NCBI RefSeq assembly: GCF_020991415.1
Contig: NZ_JAJMOY010000003.1
Location: 186,001-250,000 of the forward strand
From: Flavobacterium sp. ENC
GTDB lineage: Bacteria; Bacteroidota; Bacteroidia; Flavobacteriales; Flavobacteriaceae
Direction: 5' to 3'
DNA: 64,000 bases
Shown here: piece by piece, positions 1 to 7,375 of the stretch
Position numbering within the stretch: position 1 is the stretch's first letter
How the letters are laid out: each line of letters starts with the position of its first letter
The notes under the pieces: model-generated
The model's input: only the letters and a program-made list of their open reading frames with translations
Told to the model about the DNA's origin: nothing
Databases searched by the model: none
Made by a program: the position numbers and the translations under genes

Positions 1-1682
1 GATTTGAAATTTTCTTTAAGCTATATCATGATAAATATTTCCAGTATAAGAAGAAATCTATAGCATCGGATTATAAAAAGAAAATTATGCTAGAAAAGCA
101 TTTCATTGATTTAGATAATATTTCAACAAGAGTAAATTTAAAAAATATTATAAATTTTAAGTATATAAGTGCGAGGAGAAATGTAACGAATAAAGAAGCT
201 GATAAAACCCTTTCTTCTCAAACATCACAAATTTATGAAAGAAGTGAAAAGAATGAAGAGGATACAAGAAGTATAGATGAATTTAAAGAAACATTGATTG
301 AAACAGACGAAACCCTCACAAATGTTTATAATTCTCTTTTTGAAAAAATAGTAGGAAAAGTTGAAAGATTTGGAGGAATAAAAAAAGGAGAATCTGTTAT
401 AAAAGTAATTTCTTCATTAGAAAGAAAAGAGTTGCTAAAGGGAAATACTACAGTAATCTATGAACATGATGCATCTAATACCTTACCAGAATTTTATAAT
501 GGTTTAGGTTATATGAATCTAATAAGTATGATTTTTGAAATTGAAATACTTCTTCAAGAATTCAAGAGGGCTAAAAATGAAAAACCAGCAGATATAAATT
601 TATTATTTATTGAAGAACCAGAAGCACATACACATCCACAAATGCAATATATATTTATTAATAACATAAAGTCACTTTTGGAAGAGGGTATTATAAAGAA
701 TGGATGTAGACATAAAAAACTACAATATATAATTTCTACGCATTCATCACATATTGTTTCTAATTGTAAAGATTTTAATGCTATAAAATATTTAAAAAAA
801 GAAAGTCAAAATAATATTAATTCAAAGAACTTAAAAGATTTGGAAAATGAATATCTAGTAGCAGGAGAGGAGCAAAATTTTAGATTCTTGAAACAATATT
901 TGACCTTAAATAGATCTGAGTTGTTTTTTGCGGATAAGGCTATTTTTATAGAAGGAGATACTGAGAGAATTCTTTTACCTGCAATGATGAAAAAAATTGA
1001 TTTAGAAGAAGCATTACTTGATAATGAACTTGAATTGCTTTCACAAAATATATCAATTGTAGAAGTAGGAAATTATGCAAATATTTTCGAACGATTTATA
1101 AATTTTATTGGAGTAAAAAGTTTAATTATAACTGATTTAGATTCTGTAAAAAGAGATTTTATTAGAGATAGTAAAGGAGAAATAAAAAAAACTAAAAAAG
1201 ATATAGATAGACAAGCTGACTTTAGTTGTAGGGTTAGAGAAGGGCAAAAAACAACTAATCCAACTTTAAAATTCTTTTTTCCAGGTTCACTTTTTTCTGA
1301 TTTATTGGACAAATCTGAAGAAGAAAAAAGATTTTTAAAAGGGTCAACTTGGACAAATAGCAAGGATGGTTTTTTACAGATAGCTTTTCAAATAAAAGAT
1401 GTGAAAGATTATTGTGCTAGAAGTTTCGAAGACGCATTTTTTAATATAGATGAGAATATTAATTTCATAAAGAATAATAGAAGTAAATTCAATGGATTAA
1501 AAAACATGCCATTATTTTATGATAATTCAAAGGATGCATATGATTTTGGGGAAAAATGTATTGAAAGTAAAGGTTCCTTTGCTATAGATATTCTTCTAAA
1601 TAGTGATGAAAATTATAGTGAATGGAAAATTCCCGCATATATAAAACAAGGATTGTTATGGTTACGAAAAGAGCAGATTTAG
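1..1682 (+). CDS. gajA: OLD-family ATPase/TOPRIM nuclease, GajA-like (5' end outside window)
   Basis: The reading frame is open from the first bases, so the N-terminal part with the Walker A loop lies outside the window; the first in-frame ATG here (87) is internal. Numbering from that ATG, a Walker B and signature stretch LLFIEEPEAHTHPQ lies near 172-185 and the ABC-type H-loop ISTHSSH near 216. A C-terminal TOPRIM domain follows, with its glutamate in AIFIEGDTER near 289 and the paired aspartates in TDLDS near 350-352. This is the class 2 OLD layout, in which an ATPase regulates a TOPRIM DNA nuclease. The 3' end overlaps the following UvrD-like helicase gene by 25 bp, which is the Gabija pair GajA-GajB. 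The DNA is far more AT-rich than the chromosome to the right, consistent with transfer. A stand-alone class 2 OLD nuclease is the alternative name. Confidence 0.85.
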   Translation, partial: FEIFFKLYHDKYFQYKKKSIASDYKKKIMLEKHFIDLDNISTRVNLKNIINFKYISARRNVTNKEADKTLSSQTSQIYERSEKNEEDTRSIDEFKETLIETDETLTNVYNSLFEKIVGKVERFGGIKKGESVIKVISSLERKELLKGNTTVIYEHDASNTLPEFYNGLGYMNLISMIFEIEILLQEFKRAKNEKPADINLLFIEEPEAHTHPQMQYIFINNIKSLLEEGIIKNGCRHKKLQYIISTHSSHIVSNCKDFNAIKYLKKESQNNINSKNLKDLENEYLVAGEEQNFRFLKQYLTLNRSELFFADKAIFIEGDTERILLPAMMKKIDLEEALLDNELELLSQNISIVEVGNYANIFERFINFIGVKSLIITDLDSVKRDFIRDSKGEIKKTKKDIDRQADFSCRVREGQKTTNPTLKFFFPGSLFSDLLDKSEEEKRFLKGSTWTNSKDGFLQIAFQIKDVKDYCARSFEDAFFNIDENINFIKNNRSKFNGLKNMPLFYDNSKDAYDFGEKCIESKGSFAIDILLNSDENYSEWKIPAYIKQGLLWLRKEQI

Positions 1683-3808
1683 AAGTAGAGGTTCAAGAAA
1701 TATTTGAACATATTGACAACGGAAATAATTTTTTGTTGAGTGGCGGTGCGGGAAGTGGTAAAACATATTCTTTAGTTCAAGTTATTAGACAGGTTATAGA
1801 GGAGAATCCGTTTATAAAAGTTGCTTGCATGACTTATACAAATGCAGCAGTAAAAGAAATTGAAGAAAGAGTTAATCATAAAAACTTGAATGTAACAACA
1901 ATTCATGACTTTCTTTGGGATTGTATTAGTAATTATCAAAAAGATTTAAAGAAAAACTTGATTGAATTAATAAATGATAGTAATTCAAAAATAAGTACGA
2001 TAAATAATGAAAAAGTTGGATTAGATTATTATGACAAATTAGAAAAAATCAAATATGATAATTTTTTAAGGGTAGCGGATGGAATAATTTCACATGATGA
2101 AGTTATTATATTAGCGGAAAGAATGTTTAAAAATTCAATAAAATTATGTTCTGTAGTTAAAGATAAATTCCCCTTTATTTTTATTGACGAATATCAAGAT
2201 ACACAAAAAGAAGTAATTGAGATATTTTTAAATCATTTAAAAAACAGTAAAAAAAAATCAATTGTAGGTTTTTTTGGAGATGCAATGCAATCTATTTATG
2301 AAGGCGGAATCGGTAATCTTGACGAGTATATTGGACAAGATGATAAGCTACGGGAAGTTCAAAAAACTCAGAATAGAAGAAACCCCAAACAAGTTTATGA
2401 TCTAGCAAATGAATTACGAACAGATGGATTAGTTCAGAGTCATTCAAATGATAAGAATGCACCAAACATGGATAAAAAATCTGGAGAAGTAAAAAAGGGA
2501 AAAGTAATTTTTTATTATAGTCAAGAAGAAAAAAATGAAGTTGTGAAACAAAATTTAATAAAAGCCCATTTATGGAATTTTGAAAACAATAAAGAAACAA
2601 AAGAATTAAACCTTACACATAATTTAATAGCAAAGAAAGCTGGATTTCCAAATCTTATTGAGATATATGATAAGGATCCTATAGTGAAATATTTACAAGC
2701 AATTAGAAAATATATAAGAATTATAAGTTTTGTTTATGATGAAAATATTATCGTTGAAGATATAATTACTGCACTAAAATCTGTTATAGTTAGTCAAATT
2801 ACTAGTTTAGGTTTGAAATCCTTCACAGCGTTAAAATTTATTGAAAATTTAAAATCGTTATATCCAACTAAGGAATCAAGAGTCCAAAGCCTATTAGATC
2901 AAATTAAACCAATAGAGGATAATACAATAAAAGAGGAGCATAAAGTTCTTATTAGAGAATTTAAAGAAGAAACTGGAATTACTGAGATTGATTTTGTTTA
3001 TCAAATTAAAGTTATGAAAGAGATCGAAAAAGGATTAGACGTAAAACATATTCATCTTTATAATTCCATAAAGAAAGAAAAGTACCAAAAAGTTAGATCG
3101 CTCTTTTTTGATAAAGATAATTTGATTGATGACAAAAAACAAAATGAAGAAGACGAAAGTAAAAAAGGTTCAAAAAGGGATGTATTAATTAAATTTTTGT
3201 ATAAAATTCAATTTTCTATTGATCTTTATGAACAAAATAAATTCAATGAGTTTTTACAAATAATTGATTTAAAAAAACAAGAAGGGGAAGGTATTATAAC
3301 TTTTAAAAAGAGGTTGAAAAAAATAATTGACGATTTAAAATTAAAGCGTAACGAAAGAATAGAAAACATATTAAATTTTGTTAATCACACAGGATTATTA
3401 AATAGTCACAAAGATGATAGATTTAACAAGTTCATAGTAGAAAAAAAATATCTTTATGACAAAGTTAAAGAAGTAAGTTTTTCTGAGTTTATAAATTTGT
3501 ATAATTACTTAGAAGGCAAAACACCATTTTCTACTCAACATAAAACCAAAGGAGATGAATTTGATAATGTTTTAGTTGTATTAGATAATGGAAAATGGAA
3601 TGATTATAATTTTAAATATCTTTTTGAAAAAAGTGGAAACCAAAGTGTTCTAGAGAGAACACAAAAGATATTTTATGTCTGCTGTACAAGAGCGAAAGAA
3701 GACTTAGCAGTATATTATTATGGCATAAATAAAACTGAAAATGGTTTAATATTTGAAACTGCAAAAGAATGGTTTGGAGATAATTTAATTGATGTCGATA
3801 AATTATAG
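1658..3808 (+). CDS. gajB: UvrD/REP-like superfamily 1 helicase, GajB-like
   Basis: ATP-dependent SF1A DNA helicase, the expected partner of the upstream OLD nuclease in Gabija defence. With the start at 1658 the protein has 716 residues. The motifs appear in order: Walker A GGAGSGKT (29-36), motif Ia with TYTNAA, motif II DEYQDT from 177, motif III GDAMQSIY near 207, an RNPKQVYDLAN stretch, motif V THKTKG-like (QHKTKGDEFDNV near 627) and motif VI CCTRAKEDL near 675. All catalytic motifs look intact. I chose 1658 over the upstream in-frame ATG at 1622 because AAGGA sits just before it and because the leading residues from 1622 merely recode the OLD C-terminus. At about 716 residues it is longer than the roughly 500-residue GajB of the type system, the difference lying in a lysine-rich region between motifs III and V. 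Confidence 0.87.
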   Translation: MVTKRADLEVEVQEIFEHIDNGNNFLLSGGAGSGKTYSLVQVIRQVIEENPFIKVACMTYTNAAVKEIEERVNHKNLNVTTIHDFLWDCISNYQKDLKKNLIELINDSNSKISTINNEKVGLDYYDKLEKIKYDNFLRVADGIISHDEVIILAERMFKNSIKLCSVVKDKFPFIFIDEYQDTQKEVIEIFLNHLKNSKKKSIVGFFGDAMQSIYEGGIGNLDEYIGQDDKLREVQKTQNRRNPKQVYDLANELRTDGLVQSHSNDKNAPNMDKKSGEVKKGKVIFYYSQEEKNEVVKQNLIKAHLWNFENNKETKELNLTHNLIAKKAGFPNLIEIYDKDPIVKYLQAIRKYIRIISFVYDENIIVEDIITALKSVIVSQITSLGLKSFTALKFIENLKSLYPTKESRVQSLLDQIKPIEDNTIKEEHKVLIREFKEETGITEIDFVYQIKVMKEIEKGLDVKHIHLYNSIKKEKYQKVRSLFFDKDNLIDDKKQNEEDESKKGSKRDVLIKFLYKIQFSIDLYEQNKFNEFLQIIDLKKQEGEGIITFKKRLKKIIDDLKLKRNERIENILNFVNHTGLLNSHKDDRFNKFIVEKKYLYDKVKEVSFSEFINLYNYLEGKTPFSTQHKTKGDEFDNVLVVLDNGKWNDYNFKYLFEKSGNQSVLERTQKIFYVCCTRAKEDLAVYYYGINKTENGLIFETAKEWFGDNLIDVDKL

Positions 3809-3870
3809 CTAGTTAAATCCATTTATTTTTGACAATTTTAAAAGGTTTCAAATTCACAGCAACAATCTTA

Positions 3871-3910
3871 ATATATAAAATGCGCAATTCCCATTGCGCA
3901 TTTTATATAT
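3871..3910. terminator. Bidirectional hairpin terminator
   Basis: An 18-bp perfect inverted repeat (3871-3888 with 3893-3910) around the loop TCCC. AT-rich outer stem and GC-rich inner stem, flanked by A and T tracts. It lies between the convergent helicase gene and the XRE regulator and can serve both strands. Confidence 0.85.
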
Positions 3911-3924
3911 AAGAAAAAAGAATA

Positions 3925-4329
3925 TTATTTCCCTTTCATCAATTTTTCTAAATACTCCACCTTATCCTTTTCAGCCTGAACCAAACGTTCGTAAAGTTCC
4001 ACCACTTTGTCAAGAGGATTGAAGTTACAAGCATTATGATTAGTATTGCCATTTCCCTGACCATTGTTGGCACTATTATCATAAAAATTATTAAAGAAAT
4101 TAAAAACAGATTCTTCAGAAAAGTTTTCAATAGCTTCTACCGTAACACCAAGAGCTTTTGCAATTTCTTTCAGTTTTTCGGGATCAACAGTTTCGCTGGA
4201 TTCAATAACGGAAATATTTTTCTGGCTTGTTCCAATAGCTTCTCCAAGTATTTCTTGTTTCATACCGCGAAGTTCTCTGATTCGGCTTATGTTTCGGCCA
4301 ATGTGTCTGGGTTTGGTTGCTGTGCTCAT
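3925..4329 (-). CDS. XRE-family helix-turn-helix transcriptional regulator
   Basis: A 134-residue protein with a Cro/C1-type helix-turn-helix at about residues 10-67; IRELRGMKQEILGEAIG and SQKNISVIES show the recognition-helix pattern and LKEIAKALGVTVEAI the last helix. A linker rich in Asn and Gly (about 80-103) separates it from a short charged helix (LVQAEKDKVEYLEKLM) likely to form a coiled coil for dimerisation. It is convergent with the Gabija-like pair and need not regulate it. The start at 4329 lies only four bases after a -7 box, suggesting a leaderless transcript. Its 5' end is duplicated as a broken fragment at 4655-4706. DNA-binding function is well supported; the target is unknown. 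Confidence 0.85.
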   Translation of the reverse strand: MSTATKPRHIGRNISRIRELRGMKQEILGEAIGTSQKNISVIESSETVDPEKLKEIAKALGVTVEAIENFSEESVFNFFNNFYDNSANNGQGNGNTNHNACNFNPLDKVVELYERLVQAEKDKVEYLEKLMKGK

Positions 4330-4333
4330 AGTT

Positions 4334-4341
4334 CAAAGATA
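4334..4341 (-). promoter_or_regulatory. Bacteroidota -7 promoter box of the XRE gene
   Basis: On the minus strand this reads TATCTTTG, an exact match to TAnnTTTG. Only four bases separate it from the ATG at 4329, so transcription would begin at or within the start codon. The same arrangement (TATTTTTG, four bases, ATG) is preserved in the broken copy at 4694-4706. Confidence 0.5.
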
Positions 4342-4447
4342 ATAATTATGAATAAAGAAATTAGAAAATGTGAAGATTAGAAAATAGGAAAATGTGTGAT
4401 GTAAATACTTAAAATGTCGATCAGGCTTAATGGGATATTAAATTATA

Positions 4448-4618
4448 TTAAGAGGTCTTTTTTTGGGATTTTAATTTTAATAAAAAGAATACGTTCAGGG
4501 TTAAAAAGATCCAAAAGCTTAACTTTTTAATATCTTTTGAGAAAATATCAAAACAAATATCTGCTACTAAAACTAAAGAACTAATGATCAGAAATATAAT
4601 ATAGGTTTTTTTATTCAT
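4448..4618 (-). CDS. Small two-helix membrane protein
   Basis: A 56-residue reading frame, unrecognised. It opens MNKKTYIIFLIISSLVLVA, a positively charged N-terminus followed by a hydrophobic helix, then the polar stretch FDIFSKDIKKLS, then a second hydrophobic segment FWIFLTLNVFFLLK and a basic tail. This fits a small inner-membrane protein with two passes. It lies between the complete XRE gene and the broken copy of that gene's 5' end, all on the same strand, so it may have arrived or been trapped by the same duplication. It could be a chance frame, but the hydrophobic and charge pattern is more orderly than chance AT-rich DNA usually gives. Nothing else coding is visible in 4342-4848. Confidence 0.45.
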   Translation of the reverse strand: MNKKTYIIFLIISSLVLVADICFDIFSKDIKKLSFWIFLTLNVFFLLKLKSQKKTS

Positions 4619-4654
4619 GTTTTAAAAATGTTTAGTGATTTGAATGATAATTTT

Positions 4655-4706
4655 AATTTCGGCCAATGTGTTTGAGTTTGGTTGCTGTGCTCATCTTTCA
4701 AAAATA
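4655..4706 (-). pseudogene. Broken copy of the XRE gene 5' end
   Basis: On the minus strand this repeats, with a few changes, the -7 box, start codon and first dozen codons of the XRE gene at 3925-4329 (MSTATK then HIGR). The match stops after the GR codons and no helix-turn-helix follows. It is a relic of a duplication or of recombination between related regulator genes. Confidence 0.7.
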
Positions 4707-4766
4707 ACAATAAAAATGTTAAGAATTGTGGGTTTTGAGTTATGAGTTATATGTTAGTCATTAAAT

Positions 4767-4846
4767 GTGAAAATGCAAACTGTGACTGTAAACTGCGACT
4801 GTAAACTGCGACTGCAACTGTGACTGCAAACTGGAACTGTAAACTT
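4767..4846. repeat. Short tandem repeat, CTGTGACTGTAAACTGCGA type
   Basis: About seven degenerate copies of a 10-14 bp unit built on AACTGCGACTGTA. Related GAGACTG/GCGACTG repeats occur at 28091-28150, 46190-46231, 46755-46802 and 50685-50960. Confidence 0.7.
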
Positions 4847-4848
4847 TT

Positions 4849-5391
4849 TCAAAGAACAGACAGTTTCTCTTTCAGGCATTTTTCCTCGTATTGCAGGACC
4901 TGGAGTTTTAATTCGTACTGTTCCTGGAGGTGAAGGCTGTTTCTCTCGATAACGCCTTCTAATCGTGCTTTTACGACCGGGAAAAATGTGTCTTTGCGTC
5001 TTTTTTCCATTTCGTCTGCTACAAAATCAGCAGCCTGTGATTCGTCTGTCATAAAAGCAAGAAGATCCAAACCTTTCCGCGCAGGCTCATATTTTTCCTG
5101 ATGTTCTCTGAGTTTTTTGATAATGTTATGCTGACTGATTTGGTTGAGGTTCAGCTTGTCTTCCCAGTGCTTCCTTTGTTCGGGTTCCAGCTGCCGGACA
5201 GCAGGAGGATTATTTTTTTGTTGTTCTTCAAAAATGATCATTTTGGCCAGTCTTAGGTAGGCTCTTGTTGGCAGACTGCGTCTTCCTATTGCATACATCG
5301 ACCAGAGCCCTTGCGATACACCCACTATGTTGGCTATCTCATTGTGCCTGAATCCAAATAGTTCTCCAAATTGTTTCTCCTCTTTCATCAC
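4849..5391 (-). CDS. Helix-turn-helix protein with long helical C-terminus
   Basis: A 180-residue protein. The N-terminal third carries an XRE-like helix-turn-helix: FGELFGFRHNEIANIVGVSQ then GLWSMYAIGRRSLP, the pattern of a regulator that scans for operators. The rest is highly charged and predicted helical (EKRRKDTFFPVVKARLE, then a Leu/Gln/Glu-rich tail), suggesting oligomerisation. I do not recognise a named family. It starts 57 bp from the array of three 55-bp repeats with palindromes at 5449-5613, which are plausible operators for it. Neighbouring genes are divergent (the tyrosinase operon) and co-directional (XRE region). Role as a regulator is inferred from the helix-turn-helix only. 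Confidence 0.7.
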   Translation of the reverse strand: MMKEEKQFGELFGFRHNEIANIVGVSQGLWSMYAIGRRSLPTRAYLRLAKMIIFEEQQKNNPPAVRQLEPEQRKHWEDKLNLNQISQHNIIKKLREHQEKYEPARKGLDLLAFMTDESQAADFVADEMEKRRKDTFFPVVKARLEGVIERNSLHLQEQYELKLQVLQYEEKCLKEKLSVL

Positions 5392-5448
5392 TTTGCTTAA
5401 GGTTATTGTATTTTAATATGGTTTACAATTTAATTTCTATTCTCTTTT

Positions 5449-5613
5449 TACAACACGGTTGTTGTAGATTTTCTGTTGTAATTATTATTTCAACATAAGT
5501 TTCTCCAACAGAATTGTTGTAAATTTTTTGTTGTAATTTATTATCTCAACAGAATTTTTACAACACAACTGTTGTACATTTTATTTGGATTTTTGTTTCA
5601 CAACAGAAATTTT
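5449..5613. repeat. Three tandem 55-bp repeats with TACAACA-N4-TGTTGTA palindromes
   Basis: Units start at 5449, 5504 and 5559, exactly 55 bp apart. Each opens with a palindrome TACAACA-N4-TGTTGTA (5449-5466, 5504-5521 with one mismatch, 5559-5576). Units 1 and 2 carry a further TGTTGTAA half-site and a CAACA half-site; the second half of unit 3 has diverged. The spacing and symmetry suggest cooperative protein binding between the helix-turn-helix gene and the copper operon. Between here and 5875 I see only a 9-bp hairpin at 5639-5662 and an 83-codon frame that looks non-coding. Confidence 0.8.
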
Positions 5614-5875
5614 TCAGGTGTCATTTTTAGATAGAAACAAATGTAATAAAAAGATTACATTTTTAGCAAATGTAGTAAAAAATATTTTTTCATCAGAACC
5701 TGCGATATATTTGGCTACGGCAGGAATCCTATACTTTATAATCCCCAATACCCCAATAAAAAGAAATATTTTTCTTATAAAAACAAAACTTCATTCCGGG
5801 AATCCTCATCTATACAGGAAATTAGGGGAATCTTAAACTGGGATTTTTACTACAAAAACAGGTATTTGTACGCAG

Positions 5876-5904
5876 TTGTGTAACTCGCAATAACTCTAAA
5901 TTTG
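5876..5904 (+). promoter_or_regulatory. Candidate promoter of the tyrosinase operon
   Basis: TTG at 5876-5878, an 18-bp spacer, then TAAATTTG at 5897-5904, an exact TAnnTTTG box. It predicts a start about 40 bases before the first gene of the operon at 5948. Confidence 0.55.
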
Positions 5905-5947
5905 AATTGGCCAATACGGTACAGTCATATTAATGGGAGTTTATAAA

Positions 5948-6889
5948 ATGAAAAAACGGAATAAAATTACACTGGTATTTTCTTTTTTATTCGTCAGCAC
6001 CTTTTTGTTTTCTCAAAACGAACGATTAATTATTGGCCGTACCACAGGAAAGCTGCTCATTGAAAAAAAGGCACCGATTCGGACTTTTGGTTTTACAAAC
6101 TCGCTTTCGGGACAGGTTACTTTGCCGGGATCGGAGATCGATATGAAGGTAGGAGATAGTATCAATATTGATTTCTGGAATATTTCGCAGGGAAATCCGG
6201 TGTCGCTGTATTGCCGTGAAATTGAATTTGTGCAGCGTACTGCCGAAAATGAAGTCCTGACCAAAAAAGAGCCGGTGCATCATATGGAGCACGGGTTTTA
6301 TTCTTTTGTGGCTCAAAAAGCAGGAACGTACCTGTATTATAGTCCCGAAAATTATCCTTTTAATCTTCAGGCAGGCATGTTTGGGGTCATTATCATACGT
6401 CCGAAAGAAACCGATGTTTTACCCGCTAAAGGGCTGGCTGAGGCACTATGGTGTAGTACTGAAATTGATCCGAAATGGCATACCGATGCGATTATGGGTA
6501 CGGCATACGATACGAGCAATAAGCCTGTAGTGCTGCCGGATTTCAAACCACAGTACTTTTTAATTAATGGCCAGATCGCCACTAAAAATAAAGGCTTGCA
6601 AGTATTGGCAAACAAAAAAGAGGCCGTGTTGCTGCGTCTGATTAATGCGGGGCTGTACCGGAATGACATACAGTTTCCGTCTCAGGCAAAAGTCAGGCTA
6701 ATTTCCGGAAATGAGAAGAACCTGACTACATTTTCCGGAGCGTGTAAAGTAAAGCTTCCACCGGGCGAATGTATGGAACTGGAGGTTTTTTTAGAAAATG
6801 TTTCAGACCAGGAAAAGATCGGGTATCACTTTACAGATCCGGTTTCCAAAAAAATAAGCTACAACGCCGGTATTCCGGTATTTTATTAA
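5948..6889 (+). CDS. Secreted multicopper-oxidase-like protein lacking copper ligands
   Basis: A 313-residue exported protein; a signal peptide ends at FLFSQ (about residue 23). Two cupredoxin-like domains are visible. The first (about 35-150) has LPGSEIDMKVGDSINI and GTYLYYSPENYPF, which align by eye with the PGP...GD.V and GTYWYHSH elements of multicopper oxidases. The second (about 200-290) has YFLINGQ, LLRLINAGLY and LPPGE, as in oxidase domain 2. The histidines that bind copper are replaced: SLYCR where HWHG is expected, YYSPE for YHSH, and NDIQFPSQ for HxxHLHGH. The third oxidase domain is absent. It is therefore unlikely to be an oxidase. As first gene of an operon with a tyrosinase it may be a copper-delivery or folding partner; that is inference. 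The ATG at 5948 is preferred over 5933 because the signal peptide begins there. Confidence 0.75.
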   Translation: MKKRNKITLVFSFLFVSTFLFSQNERLIIGRTTGKLLIEKKAPIRTFGFTNSLSGQVTLPGSEIDMKVGDSINIDFWNISQGNPVSLYCREIEFVQRTAENEVLTKKEPVHHMEHGFYSFVAQKAGTYLYYSPENYPFNLQAGMFGVIIIRPKETDVLPAKGLAEALWCSTEIDPKWHTDAIMGTAYDTSNKPVVLPDFKPQYFLINGQIATKNKGLQVLANKKEAVLLRLINAGLYRNDIQFPSQAKVRLISGNEKNLTTFSGACKVKLPPGECMELEVFLENVSDQEKIGYHFTDPVSKKISYNAGIPVFY

Positions 6890-6906
6890 TATTAAAACCA
6901 ATACTT

Positions 6907-7335
6907 ATGAAAACAACACTATTTTATTTTATACTCCTTTTTTCGTTTTCGTTCTCCTTTGCACAAAGCAAACCTACTTTTACGGTAGTGGGCAATGCCA
7001 CCAATAAAGAGAGCGTTTTGAAAACGAAACGACTGGATATTTCTAAAATCAAAGTCGAAAACATTTCCAATAAACCCATCTATCTGGTTTGGGAAACAGT
7101 GTCGAATACGTTTCCTAAAGAATGGGATTGTTCGATGTGCCAGCATGGTGCCTGCCAGATCGGAATTCCAAAAGGTTCGGCTTTTAATAAACTCAATGCA
7201 GATCAGCAGGGATTTATTGCCATACATGTCATTCCGGAGAACAAAAAGGGCAATGGCATTGTAAAATTTAAGATTTACGATAAAGCCAATCCGGAGTATG
7301 CCAAGATTTTAACCTTTGAAGTCGAAGTGCTTTAA
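6907..7335 (+). CDS. Small secreted Cys/His protein of the tyrosinase operon
   Basis: A 142-residue exported protein with a signal peptide ending SFAQ near residue 20. The mature part looks like one immunoglobulin-like beta sandwich (ISKIKVENISNKPIYLVWE, GFIAIHVIPENKKGNG). The striking element is WDCSMCQHGACQIG near residues 77-90: three cysteines and a histidine within ten residues, a potential copper site or redox-active loop. DUF1573-like proteins of Bacteroidota share this general fold and sometimes a Cys-rich loop, but I cannot assign a family firmly. It begins 17 bp after the copper-less oxidase homologue and is followed 40 bp later by the tyrosinase, so a role in metallation of the tyrosinase is an attractive inference. 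The start at 6907 is chosen for the signal peptide; in-frame ATGs upstream lie inside the previous gene. Confidence 0.7.
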   Translation: MKTTLFYFILLFSFSFSFAQSKPTFTVVGNATNKESVLKTKRLDISKIKVENISNKPIYLVWETVSNTFPKEWDCSMCQHGACQIGIPKGSAFNKLNADQQGFIAIHVIPENKKGNGIVKFKIYDKANPEYAKILTFEVEVL

Positions 7336-7375
7336 AGGAAACTAATAATTCAATATTCACCCAAAAACAAACAAC

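Noticed and set aside
1073..1363. Minus-strand frame inside the OLD nuclease gene
   Set aside because: It is an antisense shadow over the TOPRIM domain with no start context. The same holds for other antisense frames over purL, the sensor kinase, menF and the antiporter.
5585..5836. An 83-codon plus-strand frame
   Set aside because: It begins in the palindromic repeat array, has no promoter or start context, no domain pattern, and overlaps hairpins. I treat it as non-coding.
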